A DNA stretch of 64,000 nt. Origin: Stramentimicrobium sp964433555 (GTDB lineage Bacteria > Atribacterota > Phoenicimicrobiia > Phoenicimicrobiales > Stramentimicrobiaceae). This document shows, piece by piece, positions 27,560 through 36,269 of this stretch. The position numbers were made by a program, and so were the translations under genes. The notes beneath the pieces were generated by a model. It did no database searches, was not told the origin of the DNA, and saw only the letters and a program-made list of their open reading frames with translations. Each line of letters begins with the position of its first letter. The first letter of the stretch is position 1. The stretch spans positions 12,350 through 76,349 of the forward strand of contig CAYSRG010000009.1 in NCBI GenBank assembly GCA_964433555.1, written 5' to 3'.

Positions 27560-28099
27560 TTAGACCTGAGCGGATGTTATTATCTGAGCACCCGCTTCCT
27601 GCAACCCTGCATACTCCCCGGCAATTTTTTTCTCTTCTTTAGAAAAATTGGCAATAGCATCTCTGATTAGAAAGACCTTAAAGCCCTCCTTTAAAGCATC
27701 TAAGACTGAGTATTTGACGCAATATTCCAGGGCAATTCCACAGATATAAAGATCGGAAATCCCTCTTTTGTTAAGATAATCAACAGGCTTAATGTTGGTG
27801 GACTCAAAGGCTGAATATCCATCATCCCGATCTCCGGTCCCTTTATGAAAGACTTGATTAATTTTTTCCTTATGGAGTTCAGGAGGAAATTCAGCACCTT
27901 TGCTTCCGGCAACACAATGTATCGGCCACTTTTTAAAATGAACAGATTGTTGAGGATGCCAGTCCTGTGTGGCCAGTACTAAATCAAATTTGTCCATTAA
28001 CTCGTTAATAACCGGGATAACTTGCTCGGCATCCGGTACTGCTAAAGCTCCACCTTTTATAAAGTCATTCTGCACATCAACAATTAATAATACTTTCAT
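27560..28099 (-). CDS. pncA: Nicotinamidase
   Basis: A 179-residue enzyme converting nicotinamide to nicotinate for NAD salvage. Catalytic residues appear as D8 (DVQNDF), K86 (FHKGTG) and C127 (GIALEYCVKYS). Metal ligands are likely D46, H48 and H61. It is the last gene of a minus-strand group that includes a NadD-like giant protein, a malate dehydrogenase-like protein and a flavoprotein, all nucleotide-cofactor themed. The gap to the flavoprotein gene is about 50 bp. Confidence 0.92.
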   Translation of the reverse strand: MKVLLIVDVQNDFIKGGALAVPDAEQVIPVINELMDKFDLVLATQDWHPQQSVHFKKWPIHCVAGSKGAEFPPELHKEKINQVFHKGTGDRDDGYSAFESTNIKPVDYLNKRGISDLYICGIALEYCVKYSVLDALKEGFKVFLIRDAIANFSKEEKKIAGEYAGLQEAGAQIITSAQV

Positions 28100-28149
28100 C
28101 GTGTCACTCCTTCCTAATTTAGTAATATTATCAGTTGCTTAATTTTTCT

Positions 28150-29217
28150 TTATTTTGTCTGTAAATCAACCTCCTGGTATATATTTTGAGCAAAAAAGAC
28201 TGCCCTCTCTCTAATATCAGGAACTTTTTCTACCGCACCTGGATCATTGGCAATAGCTGTTAGAGAAAAGTAAGGTGGAAGTTGAAATCCTTTATTTACA
28301 TTTAAGGCACCAATCAGTTGAATAGCAACATTTTCACTCCCTGAATTTCCGGAGACAATAATGGCAAAGATGATCTTCTGACGGAAATTCGCCTTCTTAT
28401 AAAGAACTGTCAAACGATTGATAACAGCCATCATCTTGGCAGAAATGGCATCATTGTAATTTGGACATAGCCAGATTAAATAATCAGCTTGTTCGATGGC
28501 TGGTAATATTTCCTGTACCACTATGCCACCGTAAAAACAGCTACTCATTTCACTGTAGTGTTTACAGGTTTTATAAAGACAACCTCTACAATCAACAATA
28601 GTACCATTTTCAATATATTGTTCCTTTACCATTTTTCTGCTGTTAAGCGGTAAGCTTTTCTTAACCATTTGCCAGAGCATCATGGTATTGGAATTTTTTT
28701 TAGGATTGGAATAAAGCACCAGGATTTCCGGTTGACTAATAATGTTTTTTCTATCCTGCATTAGTCTGAAGATTAAATCACAAGACAATTTTTGATAGAT
28801 TTTCTCTAAAGGTAGTTTCAAGTTTTTTTGCCAGGTTAAAAAATTCACCAGATTAGCAGTTGCCTCAATTACTGAATGTCCTATATAACGGCAACCTAAT
28901 TGATTAGTTTGAAATATGATTCGATAGGCAATATATTTGGTCCACAACTCAACAGGACTTTGAATAATAATAGCTCCTTCTGCATTAATTAATGCCTTAG
29001 GTCCTCTTTCACTTATAGCTTGTAACATTCTATCCAGACCAATATTAATTCCATACTCATTTAATTCAACTGCCCATAATATTTTTTTATCCTGTAAAGA
29101 TGGAATATCCTGTTCATGTACATAAATCTGGTTTCTATAATCCTTAGCCGCATCTGCTATGACTTTCCTGAATTTTAGTGAAACTTTCCCTGGCATCAGG
29201 ATAATGAACTCATTCAT
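28150..29217 (-). CDS. Flavodoxin-like/NADPH-dependent FMN reductase-like protein with N-terminal extension
   Basis: A 355-residue protein. The C-terminal half (from about residue 165) looks like the iron-sulfur flavoprotein or FMN reductase fold: ILVLYSNPKKNSNTMMLWQM (flavin phosphate loop), then VDCRGCLYKTCKHY (cysteine cluster), then ADYLIWLCPNYNDAISAKM. The N-terminal 160 residues are unfamiliar but include a second possible alpha/beta unit. Its ATG follows immediately after the TAG of the dehydrogenase-like gene, so the genes are translationally linked. Redox function is inferred only. Confidence 0.65.
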   Translation of the reverse strand: MNEFIILMPGKVSLKFRKVIADAAKDYRNQIYVHEQDIPSLQDKKILWAVELNEYGINIGLDRMLQAISERGPKALINAEGAIIIQSPVELWTKYIAYRIIFQTNQLGCRYIGHSVIEATANLVNFLTWQKNLKLPLEKIYQKLSCDLIFRLMQDRKNIISQPEILVLYSNPKKNSNTMMLWQMVKKSLPLNSRKMVKEQYIENGTIVDCRGCLYKTCKHYSEMSSCFYGGIVVQEILPAIEQADYLIWLCPNYNDAISAKMMAVINRLTVLYKKANFRQKIIFAIIVSGNSGSENVAIQLIGALNVNKGFQLPPYFSLTAIANDPGAVEKVPDIRERAVFFAQNIYQEVDLQTK

Positions 29218-30492
29218 CTATTTCTCCAAACTTTTTACCTGCTTTTTCAAATTATGATAACTCTGGTTTAAATTCTTGAATAATGTGCGTGAGAGGTAAA
29301 ATTGCTCCCATTCTAAACCAACGGGTGTTTGACGATTTCTGGAACCCCAGAAAATCCCACCTAAGAATCCAGCACTGTAATGCCATTGACCCTCCATTAA
29401 GGCTAACAGGGAAAGAGCACCTGATGATAGGGCTGGTGCTATATAAGGCTTAAAACCAATTTTCCTTAATTCTATATTAGCCTGCAACACTCTTTCGGTT
29501 AAGTGGTAGGATTTCTCCCGGTTATAATGCTCTACATCATCAGCTACCACCAAACCATTACCATGAGGTCCAAACACCCTGCCCTTACTTAAGTAATGCT
29601 TCATATTATCTTCTTGTGCCGCATAATAAGCTGCCCGACCATGCATAACACCTAAACCAAATCCTCTAATCTGGTCGGCAGCAAGCCCCTTTCCGTCCAA
29701 TGTACCTTCCTCACTGAGATTACTGGCTAAGAAGGCACTCTGACATAACAAATCAACCGGATCAGAAACAACAGCAAAGATTCCATTAAAATTAGTTTTT
29801 CTAGCTCTCTGAGCATAATAATTAATTATGCGGGAATTTGCCTCCAGTTGCATTAATCTGACATCCTGAATTTCTTGCTCCGGCGTGGGAACTCCCATTG
29901 ATATACAAAAAACTACCAGGTCTGACTGAAAAATCTCCTCAGACCTTAATATCTTCACCGGAGGCAATCTCCTTTGCTCTGAACCATCAATAATCTGGTT
30001 TGCTTCCTGCTCCCAGCGAGACATCGCTCTCTCATTAGTATCAAATATTCCAATTCTATTGACTTTTTCTCCACTCATAGAACGCAAAGCAATCAATAAC
30101 GTTCCTCCCACATTACCCAGTCCTACAATGTTAATATCCCATTGTTCTGGTGGTGTCCAGCACAATCTTTCTTTCCAGCGAGGGTAATTATAATTACAAA
30201 GACCAACTTCTCTATTTTTTATTTTTTTCATAATCCAAACTGGAAAATCAGAAAAATCCCGTTCCATCCCTTCATACTTGTGCAGGATATTTATTTCTTG
30301 TCTCTTATTCAATACCTGTTCAGGATGAATGAGAGCAACTAAAGGACTGACTTTTTGCCAAGGTCTTTCCTGGAGGTAGTATATAAATCTATTATTTTTA
30401 ATATTTGGATTTTCCGGATCAACTGTCTGTAAATTATTTATTTTCAGTTTGGAAAAAAGTATTTTTTTGTGAAACCGGTAGTAATAAATCAT
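29218..30492 (-). CDS. Malate/lactate dehydrogenase-like protein with N-terminal extension
   Basis: A 424-residue protein. After about 115 unfamiliar residues comes an LDH/MDH-type Rossmann domain: GLGNVGG at 124-130, acidic D151 after the second strand (favouring NAD), then VVSDPVDLLCQ, and the catalytic-His region GPHGNG with H310. Real MDH/LDH proteins are about 310 residues and use a slightly different loop, so substrate and activity are uncertain. The ATG overlaps the stop of the 1658-residue gene (ATGA). Confidence 0.75.
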   Translation of the reverse strand: MIYYYRFHKKILFSKLKINNLQTVDPENPNIKNNRFIYYLQERPWQKVSPLVALIHPEQVLNKRQEINILHKYEGMERDFSDFPVWIMKKIKNREVGLCNYNYPRWKERLCWTPPEQWDINIVGLGNVGGTLLIALRSMSGEKVNRIGIFDTNERAMSRWEQEANQIIDGSEQRRLPPVKILRSEEIFQSDLVVFCISMGVPTPEQEIQDVRLMQLEANSRIINYYAQRARKTNFNGIFAVVSDPVDLLCQSAFLASNLSEEGTLDGKGLAADQIRGFGLGVMHGRAAYYAAQEDNMKHYLSKGRVFGPHGNGLVVADDVEHYNREKSYHLTERVLQANIELRKIGFKPYIAPALSSGALSLLALMEGQWHYSAGFLGGIFWGSRNRQTPVGLEWEQFYLSRTLFKNLNQSYHNLKKQVKSLEK

Positions 30493-33400
30493 AACTCTTC
30501 CCTTCCTATGGTAAATTCCCGAGAATAAGGAAATCGCAATAAATCGCCCTGCTTGTTTTTAGTGCTTTTTCCCCATATTCTTCGTAATAATTCCAGGTCA
30601 TTTGCTAAATACATTGAGGTAGACAGGGAAAGATTGTAATCCATGTGTTTGCCATGATCTGGATAACGTGGATAAATCAGTACTTCACCTAAATGCTGCA
30701 AGGTTAGCTTGCGGTGATAATCTGCCTGATACTCTTCTTCTAAGGCTTTAACAATCTGAATGGCATTTTCAATACATATTTCCGAAAACTGATAAATTGT
30801 TTCTAAATCAACCTCCTTTAAAAAAACTGGATAGGCATAGGGAAGAATCATATTGATTGATCTTACTAAACTGCCCTGTTCTGGTTCTGTTCTATATAGG
30901 CCATCGCCTCCGATAAAGGGACACAAATCACTCTCATTGAACCACACTCGAAGGTTAGGAATAAAATAAGCACTATCAACCAGGCGTTTTTGAATCGTGG
31001 CTAATTCTTTGCCTCTGGCAGATAATAAACCTACAATTATTTTGTGAACTTTAATATTTTCTTTATTTAATATAGGACATAATGCCTTAAGCCGATAACC
31101 TTTATGAAGCAAATCATCAATCAGCAAGACAGGTCTATTAAAAGATTTAATCATCTTAACCTGATTTTCTAAACTCATATAATACCCAAAAGAATCTATC
31201 TTAAAATGTTTCATATCTGGTGAAAATATTTTGTCAGTATGTAAGGATTTAGTGACGGTATTGGGTACCACCATCTTATGTAGAATCTTACCAAAAGGAA
31301 CACACATCAGGGGTCCCAATTGCCTGTTATCGTTCTGTTCGGTAGGAACACTATTTTCCTGGCATATCTTGGTTACAATAGCCTGGTTAATTAGGTCAAT
31401 ATCAAAAGGAATTAATAAATGTCCAGGATAAAGGTGAGTCATTGCCCTCTGTAACCTCTGTCGAGCAAGGTTTATAGTCTCCATAATCCGGCATTTGTGA
31501 ACAAATGGTTCTTTAATTAAGGTTTCTATATCCAGACTTATAGTACATGGTTTTCTGATATCCACTGTCATTATGGTTGAAATTCGGGGATTAGTAATTG
31601 ATAATCTGGTAAATCCAAAAAGCTCCAGAGTATTTATCAGTTCATTTGTGTCAACCTCTGGAAGCATGCTTTTAAAAACAGCATAATCGTAATCTTTCCT
31701 GATACAGAAGGTTAGTGCTTCCGTTAACACTATTTGCTGATAATTTTTAAACTTCTCATAGTTCCGAATGGTATCTCTGGTAAATACTCCATCAATGATA
31801 ATGGTACGGCCACTGGCAGAATCTCTTATATGCTGGGAAATAATATTATCTTCAAATTCATAATATAATTCGCTAGCTCGAACCCAATGCACTGCTGCAA
31901 ATCCCAATATTTTCTCATTTTCTCGGGTATCATGTAAAAGAATAAGGCGGGGATTAAGTTTCTGGTTAAATTTTTGTAGACTTTTTAATGCCTTTCCTCT
32001 AACATTTTCCGAAAATACCTCCATAACCAATTTTTCTAAAAACGAGTCATCAAAATCTTCTACCACTTCAACTTTAGTGTATACCTTTTGTAATGTTGAT
32101 TTATACTGGGGTTCTCTTTGATATAAACCCATTTGATAGATATAGCGTTCTATCAGAGGATCAACTAAATCCGAAATATCGCGGTGTTCATCAATATTCT
32201 TCCTAATCTGGCTGGAACTTATATCCTCGAAAGGGGCTTGTAGATTAAGATGAATAACGTTTGAAAAAAATTTCTCAATAGTTCGTTGGTAATTTTCCTG
32301 CTCTTGTTCTGATAAATAATATCCTTTCCGTCCAAAAATAATATGGGGAAAACCAAAAATTAGACTATTTTCTTTAGCCTCCCTATAAGCAGAAGCATTC
32401 AAGAGAACATCACTTCCCGCTACAATATAAGTTATAGAGTCGGGAAATTGCTTTTTGAGCTCTTCTAAATCGAGGGGATTGGCAATATTGCTTGGTAAAT
32501 TTTCAGGATAGAGATAGACATTCAATTCATCAGCAATAGACATATTAATCAAATGTTTCCGAAAAAGATGGGGTTGGGTTCTCTTAGACCAGGAAAATTC
32601 ATCTACTGATAGATAAACCTCCATTCCCAATCTCTCAATTTCTCTTACTATCTGTTTGTGGCTCAGAGAAAAGGGATCAAAGGTACCAGGGAAAAAGGCA
32701 ATAGATTTGGGAACCGGCAGCTTTATAGAACCTTCAGAAAAATTATAATTAGAAATAAAAATATAAATCTGATGCAAAGAAACTGTATTAACAAAAAATA
32801 ACAGGTTATCCTGTTGAGATATAGGTGTAACCAAATTAAGCAGCTTTTTAGCAATAAACCTGAATATTTTTTCCTTTTCACTTAAGGAAAGATGGCGTGA
32901 GGCAAATATTTCCTTACCAATGACTCTTGAAGTAACACGCCTGACTATTGAATTATGATGAGCCAGTCCATTCATTAAAATTCCCAGCATCCGATTTAAT
33001 CTATCTTGAAATAAATATGTTTGTTCAACATATCTATCCTGATATGGAGCATATCGGCTAATTGCCACAGCTATGGTACGAATAAGTAAGGTACAGCTCC
33101 ATTGATCAGCAATTTTAATCTTTTCCTCCAGATCATCAATGAATTCATCAATTTCGCGTGGGGGTAAAAAGGGAATTGACTGGCCTAAATAATAAGGAAT
33201 ATACTTAGTATATTGATAATCATCAATCTCCAGAGCCTTTAAAAGCTCAATGGATATGTCATTCTTCTGTTCCACAGTCAGATAAGGAACAATAGTTATG
33301 AGGGCATTACCAGCATAATTTCGAATTGGTTCATGGCTGCTTACCTTTAATATATTACAAAAATGCAATGCGGTATAGACGGTCTCCTCTTTATTTGCTA

Positions 33401-35465
33401 TTGCCCTTTCCTTCAACATATCAATCTGCACCTTCTTGATAATGGCCTCAGTGGAGGATTTAAGATTATTTAAATACATTCGATCAATCTTTTCTTCATC
33501 TTGCTGGCAATATTGATGGAAATGATTTACCAGAATTGAATCAATATTTAGTTTATTGATTATTTTATATTTCAAATAGTTTTCTGCCGGAATAAGTGAA
33601 CATTCTTTCCTTGCTTTTAAAATTGAATAACATTTATTGCGGAAGGCGTCTTTTTCTGATATCTTATCTAACATATTCTCCATTACATCAAGAGCAGTAA
33701 TGGATAGGGTATATTCCTTTTGAAAAATAAAGTAAATTAGAAAATCGCTAAAGACCGGATCGAAAGTCTCCCCCGGCAAGACAGGAATACTTTTTAATGT
33801 CTGCAACAAACAGATAATATGATTAAGGGGTAGCCGATAATCATAATTGTTTTGGTAAAACTTTTTGATAATATTTAAATATTGAGCTTTCTGCCTGATT
33901 TGACTATATTCAAATAAGGTCTCAATCATAAATGGTAAATTATCTCTAACTCTACTCTGGCTGAGTTCGGAAGTCTTGTATGAAGGTTCTAAGAATAAAC
34001 CTATGTATTTTTCCAGTAATTTTGTACTTCTTACTTCAGGGGGAATAAGGCACATATCTTCTGGTATTTCTTTACGATATTGCTCGTCAAAATTAGCAAT
34101 GAGATAGCCAATAAGTTTAGCACCTCTTCTTCTTACTCCTTCTTCCGGAAAAATAAGCTGTTCATACAAAAATTTTAATACCAGTAGTTTCTCTTTCTGA
34201 TTAAGATAGGCGGCATATTCGGAAAAAATTCTTAAATATTCCTGAACATTTTGCCAGTTCCCATCGCTACGCGCTGATTCAAGAATAGAGTTGATGGATG
34301 TTTCATTCCTCAGCTGATGCATTAATTGAAAACTGTGCTCCAGAGAAAGATATTTGCTTTGTTGAATTACATCTTTACCATGAAGCAAGGCAAAATAACG
34401 AGCTTTTCTTATCGGTTTATAATCTTTTCCTGGCAATGGATTGGCCTTTACCTCTACTCCTTTTTCTATCAGGAAATCCTCAAAATCCTTTAGTTTGTCA
34501 AATACCCTACGATATCTTTTCTCTTTTCTTTCATCCACATTATCCAGCTTTTTTAAGATAACCTGAAAAGATTCATTAAGACTATATATATACATCTCAC
34601 CGGAATTTTCTTTATTCTTTACCCGAAAATCGGAGTAAATTAAAATTAAGGACTCCAGGGAAAGATTTTCTAATTCTAAATCCCATACGGAATGATTAAC
34701 TGCAATGTGCCCTATATAAGGAATATTGTACTTATGAAACCAGATATCGGTATAGTAATAGTGCAAATAAGGAACCCTTTCTTGCTCCCGGTACCGACAA
34801 CCATATTTACCAATATCATGACCGGCAGCAGAACCAGAAATAACTCCCAAATCAACGGGAAGTCCCTGTTTTTGTATCTGCCTGCCAATGCTTAAAGCTA
34901 AAGCATGAACACCACAGATATGTTCCAGAGTATTGTATTCATAGATTTCCTTACTTAGAGCCATCATTTCATGAACAAAAAGGGTATCAAAGGCATTCAG
35001 GAAATTACGGTATTCTTCCGGTTGTTCCAATACCCTAATTTCTTTAGTTGATAAGAAAGCAAGAGGGTATTGAGCTAGAAAGGATTTTTTATTATGTTGA
35101 TAGTGTCTGGAGAGAAAAAAGCGATATGTTAATAAAAAGAGATAAAATAACTTTTTTTTAGCTACAGGGAGTCTCTCAAATTTTGGCCTGCTCTCCGGGA
35201 AGGACAGGTATTGACAGAAATGGTAGATTTCCTTCAATGTTTTCTCTGCGCTTTCCATCTGCTCAATTTCCTGCATTCTGTTTAAGAATAAATCCAAAAT
35301 AGTTATAGCTTGAAAATTACTGGCTTTTATCATTGACGATAATTTTTCTCTAAATCCGGGGGCTTCATTTAATGATTGGATATCCTCACGGTTAATTTCA
35401 TACTTTTGCATTTCCTCATTCCGGAATAGCTCTTCGAATAATTCTTTAATTAATACATCTGCCAT
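30489..35465 (-). CDS. Multidomain HD / repeat / NadD-like adenylyltransferase / GNAT / PRTase-like protein (1658 residues)
   Basis: Domains in order: an HD metal-phosphohydrolase domain (about 160-300; H182, H187, HD at 216-217, H253, H258); a long helical HEAT-like region (about 400-900); a nucleotidylyltransferase of the NadD type (about 920-1115; FPGTFDPFSLSHKQ at 925-938 and ISSSQIRKNI near 1082-1091); a GNAT-like region (about 1130-1305); and a type I phosphoribosyltransferase-like domain with VLLIDDLLHKGYR at 1446-1458. The NadD motif and the neighbouring pncA and dehydrogenase-like genes suggest NAD(P) chemistry; the overall function is unknown. It heads an operon coupled by an ATGA overlap. 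Confidence 0.85.
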   Translation of the reverse strand: MADVLIKELFEELFRNEEMQKYEINREDIQSLNEAPGFREKLSSMIKASNFQAITILDLFLNRMQEIEQMESAEKTLKEIYHFCQYLSFPESRPKFERLPVAKKKLFYLFLLTYRFFLSRHYQHNKKSFLAQYPLAFLSTKEIRVLEQPEEYRNFLNAFDTLFVHEMMALSKEIYEYNTLEHICGVHALALSIGRQIQKQGLPVDLGVISGSAAGHDIGKYGCRYREQERVPYLHYYYTDIWFHKYNIPYIGHIAVNHSVWDLELENLSLESLILIYSDFRVKNKENSGEMYIYSLNESFQVILKKLDNVDERKEKRYRRVFDKLKDFEDFLIEKGVEVKANPLPGKDYKPIRKARYFALLHGKDVIQQSKYLSLEHSFQLMHQLRNETSINSILESARSDGNWQNVQEYLRIFSEYAAYLNQKEKLLVLKFLYEQLIFPEEGVRRRGAKLIGYLIANFDEQYRKEIPEDMCLIPPEVRSTKLLEKYIGLFLEPSYKTSELSQSRVRDNLPFMIETLFEYSQIRQKAQYLNIIKKFYQNNYDYRLPLNHIICLLQTLKSIPVLPGETFDPVFSDFLIYFIFQKEYTLSITALDVMENMLDKISEKDAFRNKCYSILKARKECSLIPAENYLKYKIINKLNIDSILVNHFHQYCQQDEEKIDRMYLNNLKSSTEAIIKKVQIDMLKERAIANKEETVYTALHFCNILKVSSHEPIRNYAGNALITIVPYLTVEQKNDISIELLKALEIDDYQYTKYIPYYLGQSIPFLPPREIDEFIDDLEEKIKIADQWSCTLLIRTIAVAISRYAPYQDRYVEQTYLFQDRLNRMLGILMNGLAHHNSIVRRVTSRVIGKEIFASRHLSLSEKEKIFRFIAKKLLNLVTPISQQDNLLFFVNTVSLHQIYIFISNYNFSEGSIKLPVPKSIAFFPGTFDPFSLSHKQIVREIERLGMEVYLSVDEFSWSKRTQPHLFRKHLINMSIADELNVYLYPENLPSNIANPLDLEELKKQFPDSITYIVAGSDVLLNASAYREAKENSLIFGFPHIIFGRKGYYLSEQEQENYQRTIEKFFSNVIHLNLQAPFEDISSSQIRKNIDEHRDISDLVDPLIERYIYQMGLYQREPQYKSTLQKVYTKVEVVEDFDDSFLEKLVMEVFSENVRGKALKSLQKFNQKLNPRLILLHDTRENEKILGFAAVHWVRASELYYEFEDNIISQHIRDSASGRTIIIDGVFTRDTIRNYEKFKNYQQIVLTEALTFCIRKDYDYAVFKSMLPEVDTNELINTLELFGFTRLSITNPRISTIMTVDIRKPCTISLDIETLIKEPFVHKCRIMETINLARQRLQRAMTHLYPGHLLIPFDIDLINQAIVTKICQENSVPTEQNDNRQLGPLMCVPFGKILHKMVVPNTVTKSLHTDKIFSPDMKHFKIDSFGYYMSLENQVKMIKSFNRPVLLIDDLLHKGYRLKALCPILNKENIKVHKIIVGLLSARGKELATIQKRLVDSAYFIPNLRVWFNESDLCPFIGGDGLYRTEPEQGSLVRSINMILPYAYPVFLKEVDLETIYQFSEICIENAIQIVKALEEEYQADYHRKLTLQHLGEVLIYPRYPDHGKHMDYNLSLSTSMYLANDLELLRRIWGKSTKNKQGDLLRFPYSREFTIGREEL

Positions 35466-35906
35466 ATTTTCACCACAGTTTCAATATAATATGTATTGCT
35501 ATTATAACCATTATATAATATTTTACTATCTTTAGTCTGGTAATCCAACACTTACTATTCTAAAATATATATTATTAACTTTATCTTTTACCGAAAGAAG
35601 TTGTAAAATTGTTCATAGTATCCGAATTTTAAAAAATTTCGATACTACGAAATATGCTTTTTAAATAAGTTAAATAAAGTACAAAAGGTTATATAATGCA
35701 GGTAATTTTTATACCTTGGAAAAATTAAGATTTTTTATTGTATAATATATTAAAGATAGGGTAATCAGGGGAAATACCCTCTGAAAACTCTCAAAGGAAA
35801 TAATTCTTTATAGAAAATATATCTTATGTTAGAAGCAAGATAGGCTTCAAGAGAATATTAAATACTGAATTTGATTTTAATTACCAATAGAAAGGAATGT
35901 AGTGCT
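35466..35906. other. Divergent regulatory spacer
   Basis: About 440 bp between the divergent 1658-residue gene and the second FmdB gene. It holds a TATAAT box (35741-35746) with a weak TTGGAA upstream for the plus strand, and an inverted repeat (TAGTATC ... GATACTA, about 35618-35652) that could be an operator. No riboswitch family was recognised. Confidence 0.45.
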
Positions 35907-36134
35907 ATGCCCAACTATAGCTATGAATGCCAGGATTGCTCTTGTGTCTTTAATATAAGGGCTTCAATTAAGGAAATGGAGAATGGTAATTTTTCCTGTG
36001 AACGATGTGGGAGTAAAAATATTAGAAGGTTATTTAATGGTTTTGGCTATTGTAAAAATAATGGCAGCTATTCTTCAGCAAACTCCGGTTGTACCAGTTG
36101 TCAGGGTGGAAATTGTTCTACCTGCAATCGCTGA
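35907..36134 (+). CDS. FmdB-family zinc ribbon protein (second copy)
   Basis: A 75-residue protein starting at ATG 35907 with MPNYSYECQDC; an in-frame ATG at 35871 would add 12 unrelated residues. CxxC pairs at QDCSCVF and CERCGS form the zinc ribbon, followed by NGFGYC and a cysteine-rich tail GCTSCQGGNCSTCNR not present in the copy at 2859. The tail could bind an additional metal. It is followed by the nnr gene on the same strand. Confidence 0.8.
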   Translation: MPNYSYECQDCSCVFNIRASIKEMENGNFSCERCGSKNIRRLFNGFGYCKNNGSYSSANSGCTSCQGGNCSTCNR

Positions 36135-36269
36135 TAGGAGGTAATTATAGTTAGTTTTTTTTCTAATAATACTTTTACCCTGTAAGAAAGTATAATTGAT
36201 TAGAAATCCATAGTATATAAAAAGATTTTGGCATTAGGAAAATCTGGAATTTATGAAGGAGAAAAAGAA

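Noticed and set aside
35750..35810. Glycine-riboswitch-like string before the second fmdB gene
   Set aside because: Only a short CTCTCA-like string matches; the paired aptamer core is missing.
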